Source of the DNA: Flagellimonas nanhaiensis
GTDB lineage: Bacteria; Bacteroidota; Bacteroidia; Flavobacteriales; Flavobacteriaceae
Reading direction: 5' to 3'
Length of the DNA stretch: 64,000 nt
Assembly: GCF_003382275.1 (NCBI RefSeq)
Contig: NZ_QTJX01000002.1
Location: 992,001-1,056,000, forward strand
Both the position numbers and the translations under genes were made by a program. This document shows, piece by piece, positions 1-9,469 of this stretch. Position 1 is the first letter of the stretch, and every line of letters begins with the position of its first letter. The notes below the pieces were generated by a model. It worked only from the letters and a program-made list of their open reading frames with translations. It did not search any database and had not been told where the DNA came from.

Positions 1-1
1 T

Positions 2-2386
2 GGGGTAGATGAATCATGGGGTCCATTGATGGACGGAACCCTTCGTGCTCAGCACGATTCTCCAACAGCCAACGGATTGCGTGGTGGTGATGTTCACGGA
101 TTGGACTTCATCTTAGGTTCTTCTGGGGTTGACTTGTCCCGAAGGGGAGCCATTGCACCAACACCTTTTGTAGATCCAGGAGATCCCGTTGAGAATTTTG
201 TGCAGACCGGAAGGACTTTCACTAATAACATCTCCTTCTATGGAGGTAATGAAAAAGGAAATTATAGGGTCAGTTATACAAACCTGGACAATGAAGGAAT
301 TCTTCCTAACACCGATTTACGGAGAAACACGATTTCCCTTTCCGGAACATATGACCTAACAGATAAACTGACAGTTTCTTCAAAAGTGAACTATGTCCGT
401 ACAGATTCTGACAACAGGCACGTAAATGGATATGGAACCGAATCTGTGATGTACCTCTTTATTTGGTGGGGACAACAAGTGGATGTTAAAGGTCTAAGAA
501 ACTACTGGCAAGATGGCCTTGAAGGTTTCCAACAGTTTAATTACAACTATAACTACCACGACAATCCTTACTTTACCATGTTTGAGAATACCAATGCCTT
601 GGCAAAGGATAGGATTATTGGCAACGTTTCCGCTACTTACAAATTCTCGGACAACTTCAGGTTGATGGTCAGAGGTGGTCGTGATTTCTTTTCTGAATAT
701 CGATTCATCAAAAGAGCATATTCAACCCAACGTTTTCCAAACGGGCAGTACAGAGAGGATAAGATTAATTTTCATGAGACCAACTTGGATTTCTTGTTGA
801 CCTATGATCAGAAGGTGAATGACGACTTCAGTGTAAATGCCAACATTGGGGGTAATAGAATGGTGCAAAAGAATCACTTCAATGCACTTATGACCAATAA
901 GCTGTTGTTGCCTGGAATTTATTCTTTTACCAATGCAGATGGCCCTTTGGTACAGCGTGTGGCACGACCTGAAAAGCAAATCAACTCTTTGTATGGATTT
1001 GCGCAATTGGGTTGGAAAAATCAAATTTTCCTTGATTTGACCGCTAGAAATGATTGGTCTTCTACGCTTCCGCAAGAAAATAACTCCTACTTCTATCCAT
1101 CAGCATCTTTGAGCGTGCTGCTATCGGATATGCTTGGAACCTCCAACAATGATTTGTTATCCTTCGCAAAACTTCGCGCTGGCTGGGCCAAGGTGGGTAA
1201 CGATACCGATCCTTACGGATTAAACAACTTTTTTGCCTTGGGAACACCTGTAGGGAGCAATCCAACAGCATCTCCATCCAATAATTTGGCAAATGCGGAT
1301 TTAAAACCTGAGATTCAGGACTCCTGGGAAGTTGGAACCGACCTTAGGTTCTTCAATAACCGATTGGGACTTGACTTTACCTACTACAACACGGTATCCA
1401 AAAACCAGATTTTGGATATTGATCTTCCTACCACATCAGGAAAAACCTCAAGGACCATTAATGCTGGTAAGATCAAGAACTATGGAGTGGAGCTTATGCT
1501 TACAGGAACACCCGTGAGCACGGACAACTTCACATGGGATACCATGTTCAACTTTGGTCTTAACCGAAACGAGATATTGGAACTTCCTGAAGGAGTGGAT
1601 AGATATTCCTATGGAGGAAACGGTATTACTTTAATTGCTGAAGAAGGTGGTTCTCTTGGAGATATGTGGGGAACAGGATTGGTGAAGGTTGAAGATGAAA
1701 ACAGTCCTTTCTTTGGTGAAGTAGTGTTCAACGAAGGATTGGTACAGCAGGACAATACCTTGAGAAAACTTGGAAACTTCAATCCTGATTTCACCTTGGG
1801 TTGGAACAACACCATAACCTACAAGAACTTCTCATTGAACTTCCTATTCGATTGGAGACAGGGTGGAGAATTGCTTTCTAGAACCCGTTTGATTGCTGCC
1901 ACATCTGGAAACGTTGTAGAGACCCTTTGGGGAAGATCCCCTGAATTTGGAGGACCCCATCCAGGAATCAGTGATTCTGGTTTGGACTATGGCGGAGCTA
2001 ATTCTGATGGTGTAATTGGAGATGGTGTGCGTCAAACAGGAGATGGTTCTTACGTTCAGAACGATGTTATTGTTCCTGCCAATGCCTACCACAACAACAG
2101 ATACAGAAGAGGAAATGAAACAGAAGGAATCTACGATGCAACCTTTATCAAGTTAAGAGAGGCAAGATTAAGTTATTCTCTTCCTAACAAAGTGTTGGAA
2201 AAATTGGGAGTGCAGGACTTTACCTTCTCCTTGATAGGTACCAACCTTTGGTTGTGGGCAAAAGATTTCAATCACGGTGACCCAGAGCTTCTTTCTTTTG
2301 GAAGCGGAGCCTATGTGCCCGGTGTGGAAAACGCAACAGTTCCCACAACCAGGAGTATTGGAATGGCGGTTAACATGAGATTATAA
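2..2386 (+). CDS. SusC-type TonB-dependent outer membrane receptor (5' truncated by window)
   Basis: This is the C-terminal part of a SusC/RagA-family receptor, which imports a bound nutrient across the outer membrane using TonB energy. The reading frame is open from base 2, before the first possible start, and begins with the SusC motif DESWGP; the signal peptide, carboxypeptidase-like domain and most of the plug therefore lie upstream. The rest is beta-barrel sequence rich in aromatic and Asn residues, ending in NMRL, a typical barrel end. A SusD lipoprotein gene follows after about 35 bases, which supports a SusCD pair. The substrate cannot be read from the receptor. The downstream hydrolases, FAD enzyme and PLP enzyme suggest a phosphorylated or phosphonate compound, which is an inference. 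Confidence 0.95.
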   Translation, partial: GVDESWGPLMDGTLRAQHDSPTANGLRGGDVHGLDFILGSSGVDLSRRGAIAPTPFVDPGDPVENFVQTGRTFTNNISFYGGNEKGNYRVSYTNLDNEGILPNTDLRRNTISLSGTYDLTDKLTVSSKVNYVRTDSDNRHVNGYGTESVMYLFIWWGQQVDVKGLRNYWQDGLEGFQQFNYNYNYHDNPYFTMFENTNALAKDRIIGNVSATYKFSDNFRLMVRGGRDFFSEYRFIKRAYSTQRFPNGQYREDKINFHETNLDFLLTYDQKVNDDFSVNANIGGNRMVQKNHFNALMTNKLLLPGIYSFTNADGPLVQRVARPEKQINSLYGFAQLGWKNQIFLDLTARNDWSSTLPQENNSYFYPSASLSVLLSDMLGTSNNDLLSFAKLRAGWAKVGNDTDPYGLNNFFALGTPVGSNPTASPSNNLANADLKPEIQDSWEVGTDLRFFNNRLGLDFTYYNTVSKNQILDIDLPTTSGKTSRTINAGKIKNYGVELMLTGTPVSTDNFTWDTMFNFGLNRNEILELPEGVDRYSYGGNGITLIAEEGGSLGDMWGTGLVKVEDENSPFFGEVVFNEGLVQQDNTLRKLGNFNPDFTLGWNNTITYKNFSLNFLFDWRQGGELLSRTRLIAATSGNVVETLWGRSPEFGGPHPGISDSGLDYGGANSDGVIGDGVRQTGDGSYVQNDVIVPANAYHNNRYRRGNETEGIYDATFIKLREARLSYSLPNKVLEKLGVQDFTFSLIGTNLWLWAKDFNHGDPELLSFGSGAYVPGVENATVPTTRSIGMAVNMRL

Positions 2387-2421
2387 AAGCAACTAACACA
2401 ATAGTGATAACACAAGTAAAG

Positions 2422-3885
2422 ATGAAAAAACAATTAATGATCATAGGCATCATTTTGATGGGCATTCTAAACTCATGTGACAACTTTGATGTGTCCAATG
2501 AGAACCCGGATGTGGCATCCAATATCAACAACAATCCAGAATTGTTGTTGACCAACTTACAACGAAGCTCTATTAGAAGAGCAGTGGGAGATTCTTGGAG
2601 CGAAGGAAACCTCATGGGACAATATGGAGCCCGCATCGTATTTACCTCATTTGACTTATTCGATTGGGGTGACCAAAGCGGAACATGGGAAAGGCATTAC
2701 CTGGCCATTAGAGATGCAATGGAACTTGAAAAAATTGCCGTTGAGAATTCCTTGCAGAGCTATGAAGCAATCTCCCTTATCATGCAGACATGGATGTTCA
2801 GCATTTTGACCGATATGTATGGAGATATTCCTTATAGCGAAGTAAACCAGGCTGTGGCCGAGGAGGCCAATTACACCCCTGTTTACGATACACAGCAGGC
2901 AATTTATGCTGATATGATTGCCAAGTTGAAACAGGCCAGTGATATTTTGGGCGGTTCAGATTTAAATCTGGTAAAAGGAGACCTAATGTTCGGAGGAGAT
3001 TTGTCCCTCTGGAGAAAATTTGCAAACTCCTTGCGACTACGTTTGGCCCTGCGCTTGAGCGAAGTTGATGCTACAACTGCCGAATCCGTAATAGCGGAAA
3101 TCTACAATAACCCAAGTAGTAATCCGGTTATGGAATCCAATGATGACAATGCGGTTCTTGAGTTCTTGGCCTCTAACCCGGATGCGCATCCAATAACCGA
3201 AGAATCCGTGTATAGGGTAGGATCATACAATGAATACAGAATTTCAGAGCATTTTGTGCAGTTGTTGGAAAGCTTTAACGATCCAAGATTGGACTTTTTT
3301 GCCGATCCAACTGCCAATTCCGTAGAAAACGGCACACCTGAAATCGAAGGGATGCAAAATGGAATTGTGGACGGTCCGGCATACGAATACAAGGGAGGAG
3401 ATGCCTTTCTTTCTAAGTTCAATATCGATTATTTCTACTTTCAACCCAACAGCAATGATGCACGTTTGATGTTGTATTCTGAGGTGGCTTTCATTTTTGC
3501 AGAGGCTGCACAAAGAGGTTGGATCACTGCAGATGACCAAGGTTTGTACGAGTCCGGAATTCAGTCAAATTTTGATTATTGGGACGTTGATATGCCAGCA
3601 GATTATTTGACCGGCACAGAGGTATCTTATGACGGAACATTGGAAACCATCATAAAACAAAAATATGTTGCGCTGTTCTATACGGACTATCAAGGCTTTA
3701 TTGAATTTAAGAGAACAGGATTTCCTAATACGATTGCGCCTGGTCCTGATGCGTTTTATTCCACTTATCCGAGTAGGTTTGAGTACCCAAGTGAGGAGCA
3801 GTCCTTGAATAGTACCAACTACAATGAAGCATCAAGTAGAATTGGCGGCGATGAAATCACCACAAAAGTTTGGTGGGAAAACTAA
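2422..3885 (+). CDS. SusD/RagB-type nutrient-binding lipoprotein
   Basis: Surface lipoprotein of the SusD family that forms the lid of the SusC channel and binds the ligand. I chose the ATG at 2422 because it gives a lipoprotein signal with lipobox LNSC around residue 19; a GTG at 2404 in the same frame would add six residues before it. The product is about 487 residues, normal for the family. The N-terminal helical part contains the SusD-like segment around TWMFSILTDMYGDIPYSE, and the C-terminal part contains FAEAAQRGW and KYVALFYTDYQGF, as in SusD-like proteins. It follows the SusC gene directly and is in one operon with it. Confidence 0.93.
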   Translation: MKKQLMIIGIILMGILNSCDNFDVSNENPDVASNINNNPELLLTNLQRSSIRRAVGDSWSEGNLMGQYGARIVFTSFDLFDWGDQSGTWERHYLAIRDAMELEKIAVENSLQSYEAISLIMQTWMFSILTDMYGDIPYSEVNQAVAEEANYTPVYDTQQAIYADMIAKLKQASDILGGSDLNLVKGDLMFGGDLSLWRKFANSLRLRLALRLSEVDATTAESVIAEIYNNPSSNPVMESNDDNAVLEFLASNPDAHPITEESVYRVGSYNEYRISEHFVQLLESFNDPRLDFFADPTANSVENGTPEIEGMQNGIVDGPAYEYKGGDAFLSKFNIDYFYFQPNSNDARLMLYSEVAFIFAEAAQRGWITADDQGLYESGIQSNFDYWDVDMPADYLTGTEVSYDGTLETIIKQKYVALFYTDYQGFIEFKRTGFPNTIAPGPDAFYSTYPSRFEYPSEEQSLNSTNYNEASSRIGGDEITTKVWWEN

Positions 3886-3897
3886 CTTTTTTAACTG

Positions 3898-5568
3898 ATG
3901 TTAAGCAGTAAAACAGTTTGGATTGTGGCAATGACCATAGGAACTTTGTTCCTGTGGTCTTGTGCTTCAGAGAAGAAGGATGTTTCCTGGGGAATTGAAC
4001 ATATAATAGTGATTGGAGTAGATGGAATGAGCCCGGATGGTATCCAAAAGGCAAATACTCCCATGTTGGATTCCATGATTCAAAATGGAGCATCCACCAT
4101 GCATGCAAGATCGGTGTTGCCATCAAGTTCAAGTCCCAATTGGGCCAGTATGATCATGGGTGCCGATACGGAGCAGCATGGAATTACCTCTAACGGGTGG
4201 GAAAAGTTTGATCACAGGCTTCCTCCTGTTGTATCTACCAAAGAGGGAACTTTTCCAACCATTTTCACTCTTTTTAAAGATCAACAGCCAGATGCTCAAA
4301 TAGGAGCAATATATGATTGGGATGGATTTGGTCGCTTGTTTGAGAAGGATGATGTGGATTTTGATATCGATGGTGACCACGAAGACGGTACAACTAAAGA
4401 TGCCGTGGGTTATATTGAAGAACACAGACCAAAATTCACTTTTGTGCATTTAGACCATGTGGACCATGCCGGTCATAGCATGGGCCATGGAAGCTTGGAG
4501 TATTATAAATCTGTTGAAAAGGCAGATTCTTTGATTATGGAAATCGTCAATGCTGCAAAGAATGCTGAAATGTTCGATAAAACCCTCTTCATTGTATCTG
4601 CTGATCACGGTGGTCTGGGCTTTGGGCATGGAGGAGAAAGTCCAGCAGAAATGAATGTTCCATTTATTCTTTATGGAGCTGGGATAAAAAAAGGATATCA
4701 GATTGAAGAGACCGTTTATCAATTTGACAATGCCCCAACTGTGGCCTATGCCATGAATTTGCAAACACCTCAAGCGTGGATTGGCAGACCGGTCAAAGGA
4801 GCTTTTGTCGGCAATGAAAAACCAAAACTTACCTACAAGAGAAAAGAGCAAATCACCCAACCAAAGATTTTGCCAGATGCGGGCTACTTTGAACCTGCCG
4901 GGGGAATCTTCAAGTCTGATTCGGTAACAGTGGTCATGCAGAACCCAAACAACGCAGGAGAAATCCGGTATGTTCTTGGTAATGAATTGCCCACTTTAGA
5001 GAACAGTGTGGTTTATCAAGATACCTTTTACCTGAAAGAGACAGCAATTGTAAAAGCAGCAGTGTTCAAAGACGGGAAGATTGTGAGCACCGTGGCCGAT
5101 GCCAGTTTTCGAATTGTTTCTCCATCCAAAGAAGACCCTGTAAGCTTCAAGGTATATCATGGAGATAAGATGGAAGAGCTACCTAATTTTTCAACACTTG
5201 AACCTGTCCAACAAGGGTTTGTAACGGAGTTTTCCCATAAGCAATTGATCATTGATGCTGCCAAAGAGGACCAAATAGCCTTAATCTTGGAAAGCTATCT
5301 AGAAATTGATGAAACCAGCACCTATGGATTTTTTACCAACAGTGACGATGGAAGCAAGCTATATGTTAATGGAGAGTTGGTTGTTGATAACGATGGAAAT
5401 CATGGTGTTCGGGAAAGAGGAGGAAGAATGGATTTGGAAAAGGGGAGACATTTAATCAGGGTCGAGTTTTATAATGGAGGTGGGGGCTACCATCTGGATG
5501 TAAAGTACCAGGGCAAAGAAATTCCCAAGCAGATAATTCCCGCAAACAAATTATATCGTAAAAAATAG
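3898..5568 (+). CDS. Alkaline-phosphatase-superfamily lipoprotein (NPP-like) with PA14-type C-terminus
   Basis: Exported metal-dependent hydrolase of the type I phosphodiesterase/nucleotide pyrophosphatase group; it should cleave phosphate mono- or diesters or a related bond. The signal peptide ends in lipobox LWSC (Cys22). Metal and catalytic residues can be placed: Asp42 in VDG, Ser79 in SSPNW as the likely nucleophile, Asp189 and His193 in DHAGH, Asp236-His237 in ADHGG, and His244. About residues 365-430 look like a chitobiase/FN3-type domain and about 443-550 like a PA14 fold (TSTYGFFTNSDDGSKLYV), so the enzyme probably also binds a carbohydrate or other ligand. It starts 12 bases after susD. 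Substrate unknown; a second superfamily member closes the operon at 9469. Confidence 0.88.
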   Translation: MLSSKTVWIVAMTIGTLFLWSCASEKKDVSWGIEHIIVIGVDGMSPDGIQKANTPMLDSMIQNGASTMHARSVLPSSSSPNWASMIMGADTEQHGITSNGWEKFDHRLPPVVSTKEGTFPTIFTLFKDQQPDAQIGAIYDWDGFGRLFEKDDVDFDIDGDHEDGTTKDAVGYIEEHRPKFTFVHLDHVDHAGHSMGHGSLEYYKSVEKADSLIMEIVNAAKNAEMFDKTLFIVSADHGGLGFGHGGESPAEMNVPFILYGAGIKKGYQIEETVYQFDNAPTVAYAMNLQTPQAWIGRPVKGAFVGNEKPKLTYKRKEQITQPKILPDAGYFEPAGGIFKSDSVTVVMQNPNNAGEIRYVLGNELPTLENSVVYQDTFYLKETAIVKAAVFKDGKIVSTVADASFRIVSPSKEDPVSFKVYHGDKMEELPNFSTLEPVQQGFVTEFSHKQLIIDAAKEDQIALILESYLEIDETSTYGFFTNSDDGSKLYVNGELVVDNDGNHGVRERGGRMDLEKGRHLIRVEFYNGGGGYHLDVKYQGKEIPKQIIPANKLYRKK

Positions 5569-5570
5569 CA

Positions 5571-6812
5571 ATGGGTAATTTTGAGTACAGTAACATTGGA
5601 GCGGTCGTCATAGGAGCGGGAACCATTGGTTCTGCAACAGCATGGCATTTGGCCAAAAATGGAGTGAAAAATGTTATTCTGATAGACCGGAATCAAGTGG
5701 GGACCGGAAATACTTCGAAAGCAGCTTCATTAATGACTTCGGTACGTACCAAAGAGGCCATGGTACCCCTCATCAAGGAAACGTACAGAAATATTAAGGA
5801 GATAGAGGCCAAAACAGGAGAATTTGTTGGAAAGAAAACGGTGGGCACACTCCATGTGGCGTCTTCAGAGGCCACCGTAAAAGGCATGGATGCCATTGGA
5901 GCGATCGCAGACCGACATAATATTTCCCATAGGTTCTGTACAATTGATGAGCTCAAAACCAAACTTCCTTGGTTTGATGCAGACCAGGCATTGAAGGTGA
6001 TGTATTTTGAAGAGGACTCCTTCGTAGATGCGTATGTATTGGCCAAAGTTTTTGCTGATGCAGCTAAGAAGGAAGGAGCTACGCTATTACAGAACACAGA
6101 GGTTTTGGAGATTCTTCAGGAAAAAGGTGAGATCATAGGTGTTAAAACGGACAAGGGAAACCTAGAAACCTCTATAGTGGTTGATGCTGCCGGTGCATGG
6201 GCAAACCAACTTTCTTTACAGGTTAATGTCCCAATTCCAATGGCTCCGGTTAGAAGTATTTATTGGATTACTGAAAAGAATGAGACCTTGTTCCCTAAGG
6301 AACAACCCATGGTTTCCCTCCCCGATGCCATGGCCTATAGTCGCCCAGAAGCAGGGGGATTGTTGTTTGGACTACGGGAAGATAACAGCCCTCATTTTCA
6401 TCCAAATGAACTGGATAAAAATCCCCATTCAGATTTTTTGGGTAATCCAGAAGATCAATGGGATATTATTATGGAGCATGGTAAGGACTTTGCCTCTTTC
6501 TTTTTAGGATTTGAAGATATGGGCATTGAAAACTGTATCACGGGGATATCAACCTACACCCCTGATGGATATTACTCATTTGGCAAAGCGGTTGGAATGG
6601 AAGGTTTTTATGTGGCAGCTGGATGCGCTGGTGCCGGAGTGGCAGGAGCCGGCGGTATTGGAAGAATGATTTCTGAAATGATATTGGAAAAAGAACTGTT
6701 TGCAGACCCCATACCCTTTAGGATTGACAGGTTCGATGATTTTGATCCTATGTCGGAATCATTTAGACAACGATGCGCCGATGCTAGGAGCAAAAAGAAA
6801 GATGGAGGCTGA
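5571..6812 (+). CDS. FAD-dependent oxidoreductase, DAO/sarcosine-oxidase-like
   Basis: Flavoenzyme of the D-amino-acid oxidase/glycine oxidase family that oxidises a primary or secondary amine to an imine, releasing an aldehyde or keto acid. The N-terminal dinucleotide fold has GAGTIG at residues 15-20, followed by an acidic strand end (LIDR). The C-terminal FAD motif region reads YVAAGCAGAGVAGAGGIGRM. Length 413 residues, normal for the family. No signal peptide, so it acts in the cytoplasm. It starts 2 bases after the phosphatase gene. Beside a PbfA-like enzyme it could deaminate an N-methylated aminophosphonate or similar amine, as DAO-type enzymes in aminophosphonate clusters do; this is inference. 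Other amines such as sarcosine are possible. Confidence 0.86.
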   Translation: MGNFEYSNIGAVVIGAGTIGSATAWHLAKNGVKNVILIDRNQVGTGNTSKAASLMTSVRTKEAMVPLIKETYRNIKEIEAKTGEFVGKKTVGTLHVASSEATVKGMDAIGAIADRHNISHRFCTIDELKTKLPWFDADQALKVMYFEEDSFVDAYVLAKVFADAAKKEGATLLQNTEVLEILQEKGEIIGVKTDKGNLETSIVVDAAGAWANQLSLQVNVPIPMAPVRSIYWITEKNETLFPKEQPMVSLPDAMAYSRPEAGGLLFGLREDNSPHFHPNELDKNPHSDFLGNPEDQWDIIMEHGKDFASFFLGFEDMGIENCITGISTYTPDGYYSFGKAVGMEGFYVAAGCAGAGVAGAGGIGRMISEMILEKELFADPIPFRIDRFDDFDPMSESFRQRCADARSKKKDGG

Positions 6813-6828
6813 TTAAAATTTAAAAGTG

Positions 6829-8118
6829 ATGTCGACAATAAGATTGAAATGGAATTTATCCACTCCCTATACATTTTATGCTTTCTTTTTGGGGATGTTA
6901 TTCCTGAATGCACAAAAACCTATGCTTTCTAAATGGCAGGAAGGTTTTTTGGATATTCATCACATCAATACGGGAAGGGGAGACGCAGCTTTTATGGTTT
7001 TCCCTGATGGAACAACCCTTTTAGTGGATGCAGGGGATATGTCCGAAACCCATCCCAGAACGACCTCAAGTCGAAATGCTCCGCTGGTTCCCAATAATTC
7101 TAAATCTGCTCCGCAGTGGATTGTTGACTATATCGATCAATTTCGTCCCAAAAATCAAAAACGTCAATTGGATTACGCCCTGATCACCCATTATCATGAT
7201 GATCATTTTGGCGAGGTCGATTCACTTCGGAGTATAGCAAAAGAAGGCTATCAACTAACAGGAATCATGGTAGTGGGCATGCTCATTCCCATCAAAAAAT
7301 TGATTGATAGGGGATTTCATTTTCCCATTGACCTAAAGGATTCCGAAGTACAATCGGAAGAAAGGTTTACAAGCGACAAGTATGGAATGATCCCCACCCT
7401 AAAGGAGTATTGGAAATATATTGATGTTCAATCTAGCGCTACAGGACTCGAAAATGAAGCCTTGAAGGTTGGACACACAGACCAGATAGTTCTTAAAAAC
7501 GATTCAATTGGTTATCCTTCATTTTTAGTTAGGAACATCGCTTCCAATGGAACAATCTGGACAGGTGAAAATACCAATACTTATTCTCTTTTTACCCAAG
7601 GGGAATATCCTGGCGAAAACCCTTTGAGCAATTGCATCCGAATTGATTATGGAAAGTTCAATTATTTTACGGGAGGTGATATTTCTGGAGTAAACAGAAT
7701 GGGACAAATGGATTTTAATTCAGTGGAGTCTCACATAGCTCCCATAGTTGGCCCAGTGGACGTAGCTACTCTAAACCATCATGGGAACAGGGATTCGCAA
7801 AATCCATATTATGTTCGGGCCATAAGACCCAGGGTCTGGATACAGCAGAATTGGACTGCGGATCATCCAGGGGAGGAGGTTTTACGCAGAATTACTTCAA
7901 AAGAATTGTACCCTGGTGACCGGGATATCTTTTCCACCGTAATGCTCCAAGGAGCAAAAGATGTGATTGGAGGAAGGTTGAATCAGTACAGAAGCCAAGA
8001 GGGACATATTGTTGTACGAGTTTATGATGAGGGGGATAAGTATGATGTGTTTATATTGAATGACAAGTCCGAAGAAAGGGAAATATTAGCAAAACATGGA
8101 CCATACACAGCCAGATAA
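6829..8118 (+). CDS. Secreted metallo-beta-lactamase-fold hydrolase
   Basis: Metal-dependent hydrolase of the metallo-beta-lactamase superfamily, nearest in feel to the ComEC/Rec2-type MBL proteins. The first motif is HYHDDH (His121, His123, Asp125, His126), and a later NHHGNRD motif supplies another metal-binding histidine. The ATG at 6829 follows an in-frame GTG at 6826. The N-terminus has a hydrophobic stretch ending in LNAQ, a typical flavobacterial signal peptide, so the protein is exported. It lies between the FAD enzyme and the PLP enzyme, overlapping the latter by 23 bases. An unusual insertion separates the metal motifs. I do not know the substrate; a phosphodiester or a lactone would fit the fold. 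Confidence 0.85.
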   Translation: MSTIRLKWNLSTPYTFYAFFLGMLFLNAQKPMLSKWQEGFLDIHHINTGRGDAAFMVFPDGTTLLVDAGDMSETHPRTTSSRNAPLVPNNSKSAPQWIVDYIDQFRPKNQKRQLDYALITHYHDDHFGEVDSLRSIAKEGYQLTGIMVVGMLIPIKKLIDRGFHFPIDLKDSEVQSEERFTSDKYGMIPTLKEYWKYIDVQSSATGLENEALKVGHTDQIVLKNDSIGYPSFLVRNIASNGTIWTGENTNTYSLFTQGEYPGENPLSNCIRIDYGKFNYFTGGDISGVNRMGQMDFNSVESHIAPIVGPVDVATLNHHGNRDSQNPYYVRAIRPRVWIQQNWTADHPGEEVLRRITSKELYPGDRDIFSTVMLQGAKDVIGGRLNQYRSQEGHIVVRVYDEGDKYDVFILNDKSEEREILAKHGPYTAR

Positions 8119-9469
8119 TTATAGGCCCGAACAGCTGGTGGAAGGAGACATCAACCTAACTTCCGCAAGGGGAGATTGGGTGGTGAACGGAAATTTGGAC
8201 GAGCGAACCAAGGAGCTTTTGGAAAGAGATGCCAAGTGTTTTATGCACCAATCCATGTCCACTCCTTGTTTAGATGTACTAAAAACCTGCGATGGGTCAT
8301 ATATCGAAAATATTTCAGGGAAAAAATATTTGGACTTTCACGGCAACAATGTCCACCAAATTGGGTTTTCGCATCCTAAACTTGTAGAGCGGCTTACAGA
8401 ACAATTACAGGGGCTTACCTTTTCAACCCGAAGGTACACCAATGAAAAGGCCATTCAATTTGCAGAAAAACTAACCTCTTTGACCCCAAAGGGACTCAAT
8501 CGCATCTTGCTCACGCCAAATGGCAGTTCCTCAATTGGAATTGCACTTAAGTTGGCTCGAGCCGTTACCGGAAAACACAAAGTGGTCTCCTTTTGGGATT
8601 CCTTTCATGGCGCTTCTCTGGATGCCATAAGCGTAGGAGGAGAATCTGTTTTTCAAGAGCACATGGGACCTTTGATGCCAGGAGTTGAACGCATTCCGCC
8701 CCCAATAACCTATCGTGGAATTTTTGAGGGCAATGAGGATAAAGCCCTCGAATATTTGGAGTATGTGCTTTCCAAAGACACCCAAATTGGAGCTTTTTTG
8801 GCAGAGACCATACGCAATACCGATGTACAGATTCCTTCTAAAAAGTTTTGGAAAGCTGCTCGCGATTTGTGCACAAGACATGGTGTGCTATTGATTTTGG
8901 ATGAAATCCCAATTGCTTTGGGCAGAACAGGTAAACTATTTGCTTTTGAGCATTATGGCATAGAACCCGACATCCTTTGTCTGGGTAAGGGCCTAGGAGG
9001 AGGAATAATTCCCCAAGCTGCGATAGTGACCCGTGAAGAGTATAATACTTTTGGGCATATTTCCCTAGGGCACTACACCCATGAAAAAAGCCCCATGGGA
9101 GCAGCGGCCGGGTTGGCCGTTCTTGAAATTATTGAAGAAGAGGGGTTGCTGGAAAAGGTGAAGTGCTATGAGGCCTATATGAAGACAGCTCTTCATAAAT
9201 TACACAAAAAGTATTCGCTGATTGGTGATGTTCGCGGTGTTGGACTTTTATTGGGAATTGAATTGGTCACTAGTAGGACAACCAAGGAAAAAGCAATTTC
9301 GGAAGCGGAGGAAATCATGTACGATTGCTTAAAACAGGGATTGAGCTTTAAAGTTTCCAAAGGAAATGTGTTACAGTTATCCCCGGCGCTGACCATTTCC
9401 AAGGAAGAACTGGAAAGAGCATTAGAAATTTTAAACAAAGCATTTTTAAAAACAAATACCATAGCCTAA
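8096..9469 (+). CDS. Class III PLP enzyme, PbfA-like (aminophosphonate ammonia-lyase or aminotransferase)
   Basis: Fold type I PLP enzyme of the class III aminotransferase family, 457 residues. The PLP lysine is Lys298 in LGKGLGGG, the ring-nitrogen Asp is Asp269 in LDEIPIALGRTG, and the phosphate-binding NGSSS lies at 142-146. Segments such as EGDINL near the start, HQSMSTPCL, YLDFHGNNVHQIGF, SFWDSFHGASLDAISVGGE and LGHYTHEKSPMGAAA match my memory of the PbfA group. PbfA is the (R)-1-hydroxy-2-aminoethylphosphonate ammonia-lyase, which yields phosphonoacetaldehyde. That subfamily call is recall, not a search. The motif DEIP in place of the common DEVQ is consistent with it. The gene overlaps the MBL gene by 23 bases and the next gene by one (TAATG). 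An ordinary omega-aminotransferase remains possible. Confidence 0.8.
   Translation: MDHTQPDNYRPEQLVEGDINLTSARGDWVVNGNLDERTKELLERDAKCFMHQSMSTPCLDVLKTCDGSYIENISGKKYLDFHGNNVHQIGFSHPKLVERLTEQLQGLTFSTRRYTNEKAIQFAEKLTSLTPKGLNRILLTPNGSSSIGIALKLARAVTGKHKVVSFWDSFHGASLDAISVGGESVFQEHMGPLMPGVERIPPPITYRGIFEGNEDKALEYLEYVLSKDTQIGAFLAETIRNTDVQIPSKKFWKAARDLCTRHGVLLILDEIPIALGRTGKLFAFEHYGIEPDILCLGKGLGGGIIPQAAIVTREEYNTFGHISLGHYTHEKSPMGAAAGLAVLEIIEEEGLLEKVKCYEAYMKTALHKLHKKYSLIGDVRGVGLLLGIELVTSRTTKEKAISEAEEIMYDCLKQGLSFKVSKGNVLQLSPALTISKEELERALEILNKAFLKTNTIA

Noticed and set aside
26..2386. Complete TonB receptor starting at 26
   Set aside because: The frame is open to base 2 with SusC sequence before that codon, so the gene is cut by the window edge.
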